The notes: a model not told the origin generated them from the sequence alone. Counted from the stretch's first letter, positions 44,091-53,604 are shown. The stretch: DNA of 64,000 nucleotides from Bacteroidales bacterium (GCA_020026275.1 JAHHQQ010000007.1:1-64000); one strand, 5' to 3'. Made by a program: numbers and translations.

Positions 44091-45563
44091 TCATTTCATT
44101 AGCTGGAACACTTCATCGACGATTTCGCTTTCGTCGAAATGTCTGTGTTCAGTTCCTGTTATCTGGTAGGTTTCGTGTCCTTTTCCTGCCAGCAAGATGG
44201 TGGAACCTTCCTGTGCCAGCAAGATGGCGGTTTTGATGGCTTCCTTGCGGTCTTCAATGAAGAGAGTTTTTTTCAAACCTTTGAATCCGAAGCCTTGCTT
44301 GATGTCTTCTAAAATTTCTGACGTCTTTTCGGTGCGGCTGTTGTCTGAAGTCACGAAAATGCGGTCTGCATATTTCTCGGCAATCTGCGCCATTTCCGGA
44401 CGTTTTGTTTTGTCTCGATCTCCACCACAACCAAACAGGCAGACCAGTTCTCTTTCCGGTGCAATTTCTCTCAAGGTCTTCAGCACATTTTCCAAGGCGT
44501 CGGGAGTGTGGGCATAGTCGATGACCACATTGATGTCTTTGGGACCGTTGAGGGTTTCCAGTCGGCCTTTCGCAGACTGTAATTGACTGATGGCCACCAG
44601 TACTTCATCTTCGTCTGCTCCCAGTACCCGAGCTGTTGTGTAGATAGCCAGAAGATTGTAGGCATTGTGTTTTCCGATCAGGCGAGTCCAGGTTTCTTTT
44701 CCGTCAATCTTCAATTGCATACATTCCAGGCTCTTTTCCATGATTCGGCAGGTATGGTCGGCCATGCTCTGGCAGGAATAGGTAATGATTTGTGCCTTGG
44801 TATTTTGTACCATAATCATTCCATTCTTGTCATCAATGTTTGTGATGGCAAAAGCATCTTCCGGCAGTTGGTCAAAGAAGAGCTTCTTGCAACGGAGATA
44901 TTCTGCGAAAGTCTTGTGATAGTCCAAATGGTCATGTGTCAAGTTGGAGAATATTCCTGCTTTGAAGTGCAATCCAGCCACTCTTTCCTGTTCCATCCCG
45001 ATAGAACTGACTTCCATGAAACAATACTCGCAGCCTTCTTTCACCATTTCATCCATCAGAGAATTGATGGTGATGGGGTCAGCTGTAGTATTGGCTGTAG
45101 CGGATTCTTTCGTGCCGACATAGTTGGCAATAGTGGAAAGCAGTCCGCAGTTATATCCGAGGGACATGAATAACTGGTATAGGAGAGAAACCGTGGTGGT
45201 CTTGCCATTTGTACCGGTGATTCCGACCAATGTTAATTTTTCAGAAGGATGGTCATAGAAATTGGCAGCCATCATTGCGACAGCGTGTCTTGAATTGCGT
45301 ACTTTGATCCAGACGGGCTGGACAGTCATGGTTCGTTTCAATTCTTGGACAGCAGTCTCTTCTTCGTATGCGATGGCGACCGCTCCTTTTGCAAGGGCGG
45401 AAGGAATATAGGTGTGTCCATCTCCCGCATGGCCCTTGACGGCGATGAAGAGGGCCGTTGACTCCACTTTTCTGGAATCGGTTGCGATGGAGGCAATTGA
45501 GATGTTTCCATCTCCCGTTATTTCTAGTACATCGCTGTCTTTTATGATTTCTGATAGTTTCAT
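44091..45563 (-). CDS. murE: UDP-MurNAc-tripeptide ligase
   Basis: Adds the third peptide residue of peptidoglycan, normally meso-diaminopimelate in Gram-negatives. The 490-residue ligase has the ATP loop GTNGKTTT at about 117-124, the HDHLDYHKTF segment near 211, and KGHETYQ near 465. The motif that reads DNPR in meso-DAP enzymes is DNSR here (near residue 406). The arginine is kept, so DAP specificity remains likely, but the Pro to Ser change is unusual. In dcw order between ftsI and mraY; murF is absent from the cluster. Confidence 0.94.
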   Translation of the reverse strand: MKLSEIIKDSDVLEITGDGNISIASIATDSRKVESTALFIAVKGHAGDGHTYIPSALAKGAVAIAYEEETAVQELKRTMTVQPVWIKVRNSRHAVAMMAANFYDHPSEKLTLVGITGTNGKTTTVSLLYQLFMSLGYNCGLLSTIANYVGTKESATANTTADPITINSLMDEMVKEGCEYCFMEVSSIGMEQERVAGLHFKAGIFSNLTHDHLDYHKTFAEYLRCKKLFFDQLPEDAFAITNIDDKNGMIMVQNTKAQIITYSCQSMADHTCRIMEKSLECMQLKIDGKETWTRLIGKHNAYNLLAIYTTARVLGADEDEVLVAISQLQSAKGRLETLNGPKDINVVIDYAHTPDALENVLKTLREIAPERELVCLFGCGGDRDKTKRPEMAQIAEKYADRIFVTSDNSRTEKTSEILEDIKQGFGFKGLKKTLFIEDRKEAIKTAILLAQEGSTILLAGKGHETYQITGTEHRHFDESEIVDEVFQLMK

Positions 45564-45575
45564 GTTACTACCTGT

Positions 45576-47471
45576 TTAATTTTCTCTTTTATTCAATTTT
45601 GGCATTGGGCCTTTCTTGCTCACGGTCTCTCCGTTGGCAGGGTCCAATACATATAATTTGTCCACAATGGTCCGGAAGGCTTTGGCCGGCAAAGTTCCTC
45701 CATAGAGCAGTCCGCTTCCAGGATAGGAATACATGACCACTATGGTGGTATATTTGGGGGCATCTGCCGGAAAATAGCCGACAAAGGTGGCTTGATATTG
45801 GATTCTTCCTTTTGAATCAATGTAGCCGCCACTGCCTTGCGCAATTCGTGAGGTGCCGGTCTTGCCAGCGACTTCACAGGCGGAATTGATAAGAGCCCAT
45901 TTGGCGGTTCCGTCCCTTGTCACGCTTTTTAATGCACGGGTCAGAGTGTCAGCTGTTGCTTTTGAACAGATTCTTCCGTTGAGCAGTTTGGGACCGAATT
46001 CTTTCACGACCTTTCCATTGTTTTCAATGCTTTCCACCAAATACGGTTTCTGCATGGTTCCTTTGTTTGCAATGGCATTGTAGAAGGTGATGGTGTGGAG
46101 TGGTGTCAACTCAACATTGTAGCCAATCGCCATCTGGCCTAAGTCAGTGGCACTCCAGTTCCCTTTGTTTGGGGTCGGGATGTAAGGACTGCGAAGTCCT
46201 TCTATGTCAAATTCGAAGTCCGCTCCAAGTTTGAAACTGTAGAGCTGGTCAATGAATTTTTGCGGATTGCTTCCGTAATTGTCTATAATCAGTTTTCTGA
46301 ACATATAGTTGGAAGAAATCTCAAATCCATGCAAAATGCTCATGGTGTTTTTTTGGGTCTTCTTCTCATAGTCCACTACATGCCAGTCGGGTTTGAAGTA
46401 TTTCAGCCGACCGTGATTGGTTGGAATTTCCTCATCTAGAGATTCAATCTTGCCGTCTTCCAGCAGGCTCATCAGGCTGGCTGTCTTGAATACGGAACCT
46501 GGTTCGCCACTTCTTCCAATTGCCATATTGAGTCCTTCATAGAGGAGGTTTGAGGAGGAATCCCGGAGCAGGTTGACCATAGCCCGGATTCCGCCTGTCC
46601 TCACATCCATCACAATAGCGCAACCTCCCTGTACCTTCTTGCTAGTCATAATCTGCTCTCGGAGGGCTCTATCTGCAATGTCCTGTATATCAATGTCAAT
46701 GGTCGTCCTGATGTCGTATCCGTTTTTAGGTTTTACCCAAGAACTGTCGTAGTTATGGATTCTCTGTCGGTTGTCTGATAATCTCATCCATTCATATCCT
46801 TCTTTGCCATGGAGGGCATAGTTGAACTTGCCTTCCAGGCCAATGGCATTGTTGCAGTCACCGTAGTTGTTCTTGACATATCCGATGGTCCTCCTTGCCA
46901 AGTTGCCATAGGGATATTGCCGTGTGTCAATGGTCTTGGGCAGAAAGCCGCCCTTGAAGCGTCCTCTTCTGAACAGGGGGAGCCGCTTGACTTCCTGCAA
47001 GGTCTTATAGTCAATCAGATAACCAATCTTCAGATATTTCCGGTTGTTCTTTCGAGCCTGAACAATTGCATTGTAATACTGGTCGGCAGATTTGTCTCTA
47101 TAAATTTTTGCCAGTCCTGCTGAAAGCTTCCTCGCATCTTGGAGCCACATTTTCTCGGAGTCCGGCTTGTGTGCAAATTCCGCTTTGCGGACGCTGGGAT
47201 CCATTTCTACCTGATACATGGGAGAGGACATTGCAAGTAACCTGCCATCCTTGGCCAGGATGGAACCTCTTTCTGGTCTCAAGAGGATTTTTGCACTATT
47301 CGGTTTGAACAGTCTTTCGTATTTCGGTTCCAATCTATAGGCGCACTGTATATAGACGATTACTCCCAGCACAACAACGCATGCCAGGATATAGAAGAAA
47401 TGGAAACCCAGAAGTATCTTGGCAATCGGGTCTCTTTTCTTGTCCTCCATATTTACGCCGTTCTTTTTCAT
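45576..47471 (-). CDS. ftsI: Division-specific transpeptidase FtsI (PBP3), without PASTA domain
   Basis: Cross-links septal peptidoglycan. A 631-residue class B penicillin-binding protein: an N-terminal membrane helix (about 18-40), a dimerisation/pedestal region starting RGSILAKDGRLLA, and a transpeptidase domain with SVFK (active Ser near 323), SSN (near 385) and KTGTS (near 536). It ends soon after the transpeptidase with a Lys-rich tail, whereas many bacteroidete homologues carry a C-terminal PASTA domain. It begins six bases after ftsL. Confidence 0.94.
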   Translation of the reverse strand: MKKNGVNMEDKKRDPIAKILLGFHFFYILACVVVLGVIVYIQCAYRLEPKYERLFKPNSAKILLRPERGSILAKDGRLLAMSSPMYQVEMDPSVRKAEFAHKPDSEKMWLQDARKLSAGLAKIYRDKSADQYYNAIVQARKNNRKYLKIGYLIDYKTLQEVKRLPLFRRGRFKGGFLPKTIDTRQYPYGNLARRTIGYVKNNYGDCNNAIGLEGKFNYALHGKEGYEWMRLSDNRQRIHNYDSSWVKPKNGYDIRTTIDIDIQDIADRALREQIMTSKKVQGGCAIVMDVRTGGIRAMVNLLRDSSSNLLYEGLNMAIGRSGEPGSVFKTASLMSLLEDGKIESLDEEIPTNHGRLKYFKPDWHVVDYEKKTQKNTMSILHGFEISSNYMFRKLIIDNYGSNPQKFIDQLYSFKLGADFEFDIEGLRSPYIPTPNKGNWSATDLGQMAIGYNVELTPLHTITFYNAIANKGTMQKPYLVESIENNGKVVKEFGPKLLNGRICSKATADTLTRALKSVTRDGTAKWALINSACEVAGKTGTSRIAQGSGGYIDSKGRIQYQATFVGYFPADAPKYTTIVVMYSYPGSGLLYGGTLPAKAFRTIVDKLYVLDPANGETVSKKGPMPKLNKREN

Positions 47472-47477
47472 CCGTCA

Positions 47478-47822
47478 CTATTTCTCTATCGTATATGCCG
47501 GTTTGTCCGGCATCGCCACCGTGGAACCTTTCATTTCAAGCAACTGTTCAATCTTGCTGATACGATTGAAACTGGCCAGTTCCAAGGTCATGTTGGTATG
47601 TTCAATCTTCAGTTCTTCAATTACGTTCTTGTTATATTCGACGTCCCTCATCGTCTTTTCCACCCCGATTCTCAGAAGGATAGTCAGCCACATGAGTACG
47701 AAAGCATACAGGATGATGGGGAAACATCTGTTGGCTCTCAGTCTCATGAGCAGTTTTCCCATCAATATCGCCACCACGATATTGTGTATAGTCTTCCATA
47801 TTTTCTTCCAGCTGAATTTCAT
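47478..47822 (-). CDS. ftsL: FtsL-like cell division protein
   Basis: A 114-residue bitopic protein with a basic cytoplasmic N terminus (about 30 residues), one membrane helix (about 34-52: FPIILYAFVLMWLTILLRI) and a periplasmic coiled-coil stretch (about 60-100) with heptad-like hydrophobics. Size, topology and position between rsmH and ftsI identify FtsL by context; the family is too divergent for sequence motifs. The ATG overlaps the rsmH stop (ATGA). Confidence 0.85.
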   Translation of the reverse strand: MKFSWKKIWKTIHNIVVAILMGKLLMRLRANRCFPIILYAFVLMWLTILLRIGVEKTMRDVEYNKNVIEELKIEHTNMTLELASFNRISKIEQLLEMKGSTVAMPDKPAYTIEK

Positions 47823-48769
47823 CGTTGATCTGTTGTCTGGTCAGTTCTTTCTGCAATTCTCAATTTGGCGCTTCTTGCCCTGGTGTTGGTCGCAATTTCC
47901 TCTTCTTGTGGCAGAATCGGCTTGCGATTGACAGTCTTGTAGGGAGATAGGCTGTTGCCGTAGAAGTCTTTCTGGACCTCTCCGCTGATATTGCCACTTT
48001 TGATGAAGTTTTTCACCATCCTGTCTTCCAGTGAATGGTAGGTAATGACTACCAGTCTCCCTCCAGGTTTCAGACAGGAGGCGGTGCCTGCCAGAAACTT
48101 CTCCAGAGATTTCATTTCTTGATTGACTTCAATCCTGAGTGCCTGATAGATTTTTGCAAGGTATTTGTGCCCGGCAAATTTGGGCAGGACCGGAGCCAGT
48201 ATTTTGTCCAGATCTCCTGTGGTCAGGATAGGAGACGTTTGTCTTGCAGTTGCAATCAGCTGGCTGACTTTCCGGGCATTGTCCACCTCTCCGTAGATAC
48301 GGAAAATCCTTTCCAGATCGTTCTGCTCGTAGGTGGAAAGCACGTCGGCCGCCGTGGTGGGAGCTGCTGTGTTCATTCTCATGTCCAGTGGCGCATCATA
48401 GCGGAAGGAAAACCCTCTTTCTGCTGTGTCGAACTGGTGAGAGGAAACTCCCAAATCTGCTAAAATTCCATCGATTTTTGCCTCTTGAGGATTTTCAATG
48501 CCGTTCTCGTAGGCCTGGCAAATGACATAGTTGTGCACAAACCTGAAATTGTTATGCACCAGGATCAGACGGGGATCGTCGATTTTATTGTGGATAGCGT
48601 CGCTGTCACGATCGAAGGCGATGACCGTGCCGTTTTCGGATAAGCGTGAAAGAAGTTCGGCGGTGTGCCCACCGCCTCCGAATGTGGCATCGACATATAT
48701 TCCATCTGGATTGGTCACGAGAGCAGTAATGCTCTCATCGAGCAAGACTGGTGTATGATATTCTGACAT
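47819..48769 (-). CDS. rsmH: 16S rRNA (cytosine(1402)-N4)-methyltransferase
   Basis: Methylates C1402 in the ribosomal P site using SAM. The 316-residue protein has the YHTPVLLDE start, the SAM loop VDATFGGGGHT near 27, ILADLGVSSHQFD near 106, RMN near 132 and GGRLVVITYHSLEDRMVK near 235, all typical of MraW/RsmH. Second gene of the dcw cluster, 13 bases after mraZ. Confidence 0.96.
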   Translation of the reverse strand: MSEYHTPVLLDESITALVTNPDGIYVDATFGGGGHTAELLSRLSENGTVIAFDRDSDAIHNKIDDPRLILVHNNFRFVHNYVICQAYENGIENPQEAKIDGILADLGVSSHQFDTAERGFSFRYDAPLDMRMNTAAPTTAADVLSTYEQNDLERIFRIYGEVDNARKVSQLIATARQTSPILTTGDLDKILAPVLPKFAGHKYLAKIYQALRIEVNQEMKSLEKFLAGTASCLKPGGRLVVITYHSLEDRMVKNFIKSGNISGEVQKDFYGNSLSPYKTVNRKPILPQEEEIATNTRARSAKLRIAERTDQTTDQR

Positions 48770-48782
48770 TACCTCTATTCTC

Positions 48783-49235
48783 CTATTTTTCTAGGGATAT
48801 CTTTTCGGCAATGGCAATGTATTCTTCGTCGGAAAGGTCGTTTTGTTCAAATTTCTCTTTCGCCCAGATTTCAATTTTGTAGTCGTTGCCCGAAAAAACA
48901 ATCTCCTTGGTTACACCAATTGACTCCAACAGTTTTTTGGGGATAGATATACGTCCCAGTTTGGCATCTGGCTCGACAATAGCTCGATTACGCATATATT
49001 CCCTCCAAAACATAGCGTGATCTCTGTTGAAAAAATTTAGTTTTGACTTGACTTCCTGGCTCTGATGTTCCCATTCTGCATAGGTGTACATCTCCAGACA
49101 ATCTGAAAAGATGTCTTTCTTGATGACGAACCTCATGTCTGAATCGGCGGACATGAGGGATTTGAATGACGAAGGAAAAACTACTCTTCCCTTGTCATCA
49201 ATCTTTGCCTCGTATTCGCCGATAAATGTTATCAT
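48783..49235 (-). CDS. mraZ: MraZ, AbrB-type DNA-binding regulator of the dcw cluster
   Basis: A 150-residue protein with two SpoVT/AbrB-like repeats: IGEYEAKIDDKGRVVFPSSF (about 4-23) and a second with DAKLGRISIPKKLLE (about 88-102). MraZ in other bacteria binds repeats upstream of its own gene and controls the dcw operon. I looked for such repeats in the 230-base upstream gap: the elements GGAAG at 49331 and AAGAAGCGGAAAA nearby are suggestive only. First gene of the cluster; a -7 box is 22 bases upstream. Confidence 0.92.
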   Translation of the reverse strand: MITFIGEYEAKIDDKGRVVFPSSFKSLMSADSDMRFVIKKDIFSDCLEMYTYAEWEHQSQEVKSKLNFFNRDHAMFWREYMRNRAIVEPDAKLGRISIPKKLLESIGVTKEIVFSGNDYKIEIWAKEKFEQNDLSDEEYIAIAEKISLEK

Positions 49236-49257
49236 TTCTTCTTTTCACGCTTGAGAA

Positions 49258-49265
49258 CAAAGATA
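49258..49265 (-). promoter_or_regulatory. -7 box of the dcw cluster
   Basis: TATCTTTG on the minus strand, 23 bases before mraZ; the -33 element is not convincing. The remaining 49266-49472 sequence, shared with the divergent cardiolipin synthase gene, contains no gene and no clear repeats. Confidence 0.45.
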
Positions 49266-49472
49266 AGTATTTATTTCCATATTCTTCCACTTGATTCCAA
49301 AATTTTCCACAAAGTTCTTCGCTTCCTTCCGGAAGAAGCGGAAAATTTTGTTTCTCCGTCAGTTTCAATCAGATAAACCCCTTTCCTGCCGAATATATCA
49401 GAGGAAGAAATTGCATATGAACACTTTTTGATTTATCTTTAAAAATCATACAACTCATACGACAAGTTGGCT

Positions 49473-51071
49473 ATGTTGCGACTGTTTTTTTCTATATTTT
49501 ATGCCTTGCTGCTGCTCAGTACAGTCATGGTCATCATTTTTGATGATGGCGATTCTGGCAGGAAAGTGGCGTGGTTGCTGATTATCTCCATACTGCCAGG
49601 CTTCGGTCTGCTGCTTTATGTGCTTTTCGGGATCAATTACCGCCATCACTGGTTCTTCAAGAGAATGCATCAGAAGTCCATTGATGCATTTGAAGAAGGA
49701 ATCAATCCGGAAATCTATCGGTTGCTGTTCAGGAAGACAGGTGAAACCATGGTTGATAGCCGGTTTTCACCACTTGCCCGGCTGCTCAATACCCAGCCTT
49801 CCACTACGGTGACAAATGACAACGATGTGGAAATCATCACTTCTGGAGCCCGTAAATTTGAATTGCTGATGGACGATCTCCGTAATGCAAAGGAAGATAT
49901 CCACATGGAATATTTTCTTTTTGGAAAAGATGAAGGCAGCAAAAAGATCCGGAAGCTCTTGATGCAGAAGGCCAAGGAGGGAGTTCGTGTCCGTTTTATC
50001 TATGAGAATGTGGCCAATTTCCCAATATCTCCTCTCTATTATTCTGATATGAGGAAGGCTGGGGTGGAGGTGGTCAAGTTTACCAATCCGCGCAACCACC
50101 TGATCAATTTCATCACCAAGCTCAATTATCGCAATCATCGTAAGATTGTCGTGATTGACAATAAGATAGGTTATACGGGAGGAATGAATATCGGAGATCG
50201 CTATTTTCATGTCTGGCGTGATACCCACATGCGGCTGACCGGCAATGCGGTCGCCGGACTCCAGTACATTTTCCTGGATTCCTGGATTACTGCAGGAGGT
50301 AGTCTGGATCATCCGCTCAAGCATTATTTTCCACAGTCCCGTCCGCATTTCTCGGATGAGGGGAAGAAATGGGAGGAAAAGGACAGTCTGGGGCAGCTGG
50401 AGGAACAGGAGATTCCTGTTGTCCGGAATGAGCACGATCCCGGCATCGCTACCGTCCAGAAGCCGTTCTCTCCAGAGCTTCTTGCCCAGGCCGATCCGGC
50501 TGGAAAACAGGTGCTGCTGAAAAACCGTCTGGTGCAGATTGTGCCGGATGAACCGGATTCCAAATGGCCACTTATCCAGATGAGCTATGAATGGATTTTG
50601 TCCAACACGAAGGATTATATTTATCTGCAGACTCCTTATTTCGTTCCTCCAGAGTCTATTCTGTTTGCTTTGAAATCGGCGGCCTTGAGAGGCGTGGATG
50701 TTCGGCTGATGGTTCCTGCCAAGGCAGATTCATTTTATATGGGACCGGTCAACAAGGCTTATTTTGAGGAATGTCTCAAAGCCGGAATAAAGATTTACGA
50801 AAGAGAAGGAGAATTCATTCATTCAAAGACCTTTGTGGCGGATGATTATTTGAGCTGTATCGGAACGGCCAATATGGATTTTCGTTCGTTCAACATCAAT
50901 TACGAAGTGAATACCTACATATATGATCATGAGGCGGCCTTGTTGAATAAAGCCCTGTTTGTCAAGGATATGGAGAAATGTCGGCAAGTGGATTTGGAAG
51001 GCTGGAGCCGGCGAGGCTGGGGAAGAAGGTTTGTCCAGAACATATTGCGCCTGTTCGCTCCCTTGTTATAA
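49473..51071 (+). CDS. cls: Cardiolipin synthase (phospholipase D family)
   Basis: Joins two phosphatidylglycerol molecules into cardiolipin. The 532-residue protein has two N-terminal membrane helices (about 1-22 and 32-50) and two HKD active sites: HRKIVVID near 222 and HSKTFVADD near 449. FYMGPVNKAYFEECL and NMDFRSFNINYEVN are normal family segments. The ATG at 49473 is chosen; a TTG two codons upstream is possible. It is transcribed alone, divergent from mraZ, and shares a terminator with miaB. Confidence 0.92.
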   Translation: MLRLFFSIFYALLLLSTVMVIIFDDGDSGRKVAWLLIISILPGFGLLLYVLFGINYRHHWFFKRMHQKSIDAFEEGINPEIYRLLFRKTGETMVDSRFSPLARLLNTQPSTTVTNDNDVEIITSGARKFELLMDDLRNAKEDIHMEYFLFGKDEGSKKIRKLLMQKAKEGVRVRFIYENVANFPISPLYYSDMRKAGVEVVKFTNPRNHLINFITKLNYRNHRKIVVIDNKIGYTGGMNIGDRYFHVWRDTHMRLTGNAVAGLQYIFLDSWITAGGSLDHPLKHYFPQSRPHFSDEGKKWEEKDSLGQLEEQEIPVVRNEHDPGIATVQKPFSPELLAQADPAGKQVLLKNRLVQIVPDEPDSKWPLIQMSYEWILSNTKDYIYLQTPYFVPPESILFALKSAALRGVDVRLMVPAKADSFYMGPVNKAYFEECLKAGIKIYEREGEFIHSKTFVADDYLSCIGTANMDFRSFNINYEVNTYIYDHEAALLNKALFVKDMEKCRQVDLEGWSRRGWGRRFVQNILRLFAPLL

Positions 51072-51072
51072 A

Positions 51073-51104
51073 AATAGAACCTGATCGGCTTGGTCAGGTT
51101 CTAT
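51073..51104. terminator. Bidirectional hairpin between cls and miaB
   Basis: AATAGAACCTGA pairs perfectly with TCAGGTTCTATT in the 57-base gap between the convergent stops. T tracts are short. Confidence 0.75.
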
Positions 51105-51128
51105 TGAGAATTGTCTGGCAGACAGAGA

Positions 51129-52451
51129 TCAGACTCTCTCGCAAATGAGAGTGGCTGAGGTACATTCTATCACTTTTACATCCACATAGTCTCCAGCTTT
51201 GTGCTCGGTGTCCGGGAAGACGCACATCTTGTTGTTGGAGGCCCTGCCGCAGAGTTCGTTTGCATTCTTCTTTGATGGTCCTTCCACCAGCACTTTGAAT
51301 ATTTTTCCGAGATCACGTTCGTTGCTTTCGAGGCTCAACTGGTTTTGAAGTTCAATGATTTCGTTCAGCCTTCTGGTTTTCACTTCAGGGGAAATGTCGT
51401 CTGGGTAGTGTCTTGCGGCCAGGGTGCCAGGCCGCTCGGAATATTGGAACATGAAGGCATAGTCATACCCGACTTCTTTCATCAGATTTAAGGTGTCTTG
51501 ATGGTCCTGTTCGGTCTCTCCGCAGAAACCGGCGATGATGTCTGTCGTGATATTGCAGTCCGGCATGAGACTTTTTATTTTCCTGACACGGTCAAGATAC
51601 CACTCTCGAGTGTAGCGTCTGCGCATTTTCTCCAGCATGGCATTGCTGCCGGATTGGACAGGGAGATGAATGTGACGGCATATGTTTTCGTACTGGGCCA
51701 TGGTCTCTATTACCTTGTCACTGATGTCTTTAGGGTGTGAAGTGGAATATCTGACCCGAAGTCGCGGGTCAATTTCGGCCACCATCTTCAGCAAGTCGGC
51801 AAAATCAACGGTCTCTTCTCCATTTTTCCAGCAGTAGGAGTCTACATTTTGTCCTAGCAATGTCACTTCCTTGTAGCCTTTGTGGAAGACATCGCAGGCT
51901 TCTCTCACGATGCTATGAGGATCTCTGCTGCGTTCTATGCCTCTGGTGTAAGGAACGACACAGTAGGAACAGAGATTGTTGCAGCCTCGCATGATGGAAA
52001 TGAAAGCGGATACGCCGTTTTTGTCTGTCCTGACAGGGGTTATCTCTGCGTAAGTTTCTTCTTTGGAAAGTTTCACATTGATTTGAGGGTGCCCTGAAGC
52101 CAGGTGTTCCAGCAGGTCGGGAAGTGTTTTGTAGGCATCCGGACCAGCCACAATGTCCACTTTGTCTCCTTTGATCAGCTGGTCGCCCAATCTTTCTGCC
52201 ATACAGCCGACGATGCCGACGATAACTTCTGGATGCTGCTTTTTGTAGGTGTGGAAGTAATCGATTCTACCCCAGACTCTCTGTTCCGCATTGTCCCTGA
52301 TAGAACAGGTGTTGGCGAGGATGATGTCTGCTTCTTCAATGTTCTCCGTCCTTTCATATCCATGACGGCCAAGAATGGCAAAGATGACTTCAGTATCACT
52401 GACGTTCATCTGACAACCATAAGTCTCTATATATAGTTTCTTGTTTTCCAT
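51129..52451 (-). CDS. miaB: tRNA-2-methylthio-N6-isopentenyladenosine synthase
   Basis: A radical-SAM enzyme that methylthiolates A37 of tRNAs reading U-starting codons. The 440-residue protein has the N-terminal UPF0004 cluster cysteines (YIETYGCQMN, ANTCSIR, VGCMAERLG), the radical-SAM CNNLCSYC near 155-165 and a C-terminal TRAM domain. It is a single-gene unit with a -7 box (TACCTTTG) 35 bases upstream and is divergent from the LEA14-like gene. Confidence 0.95.
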   Translation of the reverse strand: MENKKLYIETYGCQMNVSDTEVIFAILGRHGYERTENIEEADIILANTCSIRDNAEQRVWGRIDYFHTYKKQHPEVIVGIVGCMAERLGDQLIKGDKVDIVAGPDAYKTLPDLLEHLASGHPQINVKLSKEETYAEITPVRTDKNGVSAFISIMRGCNNLCSYCVVPYTRGIERSRDPHSIVREACDVFHKGYKEVTLLGQNVDSYCWKNGEETVDFADLLKMVAEIDPRLRVRYSTSHPKDISDKVIETMAQYENICRHIHLPVQSGSNAMLEKMRRRYTREWYLDRVRKIKSLMPDCNITTDIIAGFCGETEQDHQDTLNLMKEVGYDYAFMFQYSERPGTLAARHYPDDISPEVKTRRLNEIIELQNQLSLESNERDLGKIFKVLVEGPSKKNANELCGRASNNKMCVFPDTEHKAGDYVDVKVIECTSATLICERV

Positions 52452-52485
52452 ATATTATGTATATCCAATTTTTGTGTTCAGATTA

Positions 52486-52531
52486 CAAAGGTAGTATTTT
52501 TTAGCAAAACATTATTTTTTCATTATATTTG
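52486..52531. promoter_or_regulatory. Divergent -7 boxes for miaB and the LEA14-like gene
   Basis: TACCTTTG on the minus strand (52486-52493) faces miaB; TATATTTG on the + strand (52524-52531) faces the lipoprotein gene 22 bases before its ATG. -33 elements are not clear for either. Confidence 0.45.
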
Positions 52532-52553
52532 TGAATTGACAAATATGTGAAAG

Positions 52554-53057
52554 ATGTTGAAGTACAGACGTATTTTTATTGTTTTGATGCTCGGTTTATC
52601 CCTCTTTCTTACGGGTTGTACCGGCTTGTCCAAATTGAAGGAACTTCGAGTGTTGGATTACAAGATTGAAAGTGTAGATATGGATGGCAGGGATGTGCAG
52701 GCCGTTCTCAATGTCAAGATAGATAATCCATCCAAACAGTTGTCCGTGTCGGATGTGAAAGGAAGAATCAATTTGAAAGAGGATGAAGTGGCAGTCTATC
52801 GTGCCAATCCGATAGTGATAGACGGACAGGCGACGGGAAACTATCCGGTTGTGGTTCGGTTCTCATTGTCAGAAGAGATGTCTATGTTTCGTCTGCTCAC
52901 CATGTTGAAGACCCTCCATATGGATGATTTGAGCACTGATGTGAGTGCAAGATTGAAGGTGAAGGGAGGAATCAGGACCAAGGTGAAGCTTGACCGGTAT
53001 CCACTCGGCCGGATGGGCAGAAGTTTTCTCGGTAAAATGAAAAAGAAACGAATATGA
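52554..53057 (+). CDS. LEA14-like lipoprotein
   Basis: A 167-residue lipoprotein with lipobox Cys22 (FLTGC). The mature part resembles the LEA14/WHy fold: VLDYKIESVDMDGRDVQAVL, KIDNPSKQLSVSDVKGRI with the conserved Asn-Pro, and a second strand block NYPVVVRFSLS. Function is unknown; such proteins are common in Bacteroidota envelopes. It overlaps the next gene by ATGA and heads a three-gene operon with the SPOR-like gene and rpoN. Confidence 0.75.
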   Translation: MLKYRRIFIVLMLGLSLFLTGCTGLSKLKELRVLDYKIESVDMDGRDVQAVLNVKIDNPSKQLSVSDVKGRINLKEDEVAVYRANPIVIDGQATGNYPVVVRFSLSEEMSMFRLLTMLKTLHMDDLSTDVSARLKVKGGIRTKVKLDRYPLGRMGRSFLGKMKKKRI

Positions 53058-53581
53058 TGAGCAAGATAAAGATTGCATTGACGGCCATGGCATTTGTGCT
53101 GGGCGCAATGGTAGAGGTCCGTGCACAAATTCAGGAAGAAAGAACGGCTGTTTTGGACAGTCTTGATGCGTTTAGACCGGTTATGGTGGATTCTACCCTG
53201 ATTGGAAAATCCATCTTCAATATTTTGCCTTCCAAATATAATGGTCACCGGATTGATGTGAATATACATCAATCCAAGTTGATAGCGGATGCCTTCAGAC
53301 GGCACATTGAATCGGCAGAAAAGCGTGTTGTCAGTGGCTACAGAGTCCGTATCTATTTTGACAACAAGCAAGACTCAAGGCTGGATTCCGAAACCGCCCT
53401 TTTGAATTTCCGCAAGTTGTATCCGGAAATTCCCGCATACCGAAGCTATCAGAATCCTTTCTTCAAGGTGACCGTAGGCGATTACCGGACCAAATCTGAG
53501 GCATTGTTCCTTTTGAACCGGATCAAGCATAGTTTTCCTTCCGCCTTTGTGGTGAAAGATGAAATTCAGTTTCCTTTGTAG
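53054..53581 (+). CDS. Exported SPOR-like domain protein
   Basis: A 175-residue protein with a signal peptide (cleavage near VRAQ, about residue 24-25) and no lipobox. The C-terminal region (about 95-172), with SGYRVRIYFDNKQDSR, FKVTVGDYRTKSEA and SAFVVKDEI, has the repeat pattern of SPOR domains, which bind denuded septal peptidoglycan. That suggests a role in envelope or division, without direct evidence. Coupled to the LEA14-like gene, 23 bases upstream of rpoN. Confidence 0.75.
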   Translation: MMSKIKIALTAMAFVLGAMVEVRAQIQEERTAVLDSLDAFRPVMVDSTLIGKSIFNILPSKYNGHRIDVNIHQSKLIADAFRRHIESAEKRVVSGYRVRIYFDNKQDSRLDSETALLNFRKLYPEIPAYRSYQNPFFKVTVGDYRTKSEALFLLNRIKHSFPSAFVVKDEIQFPL

Positions 53582-53604
53582 TTCTAACGATATTAAGTCC
53601 AGTC

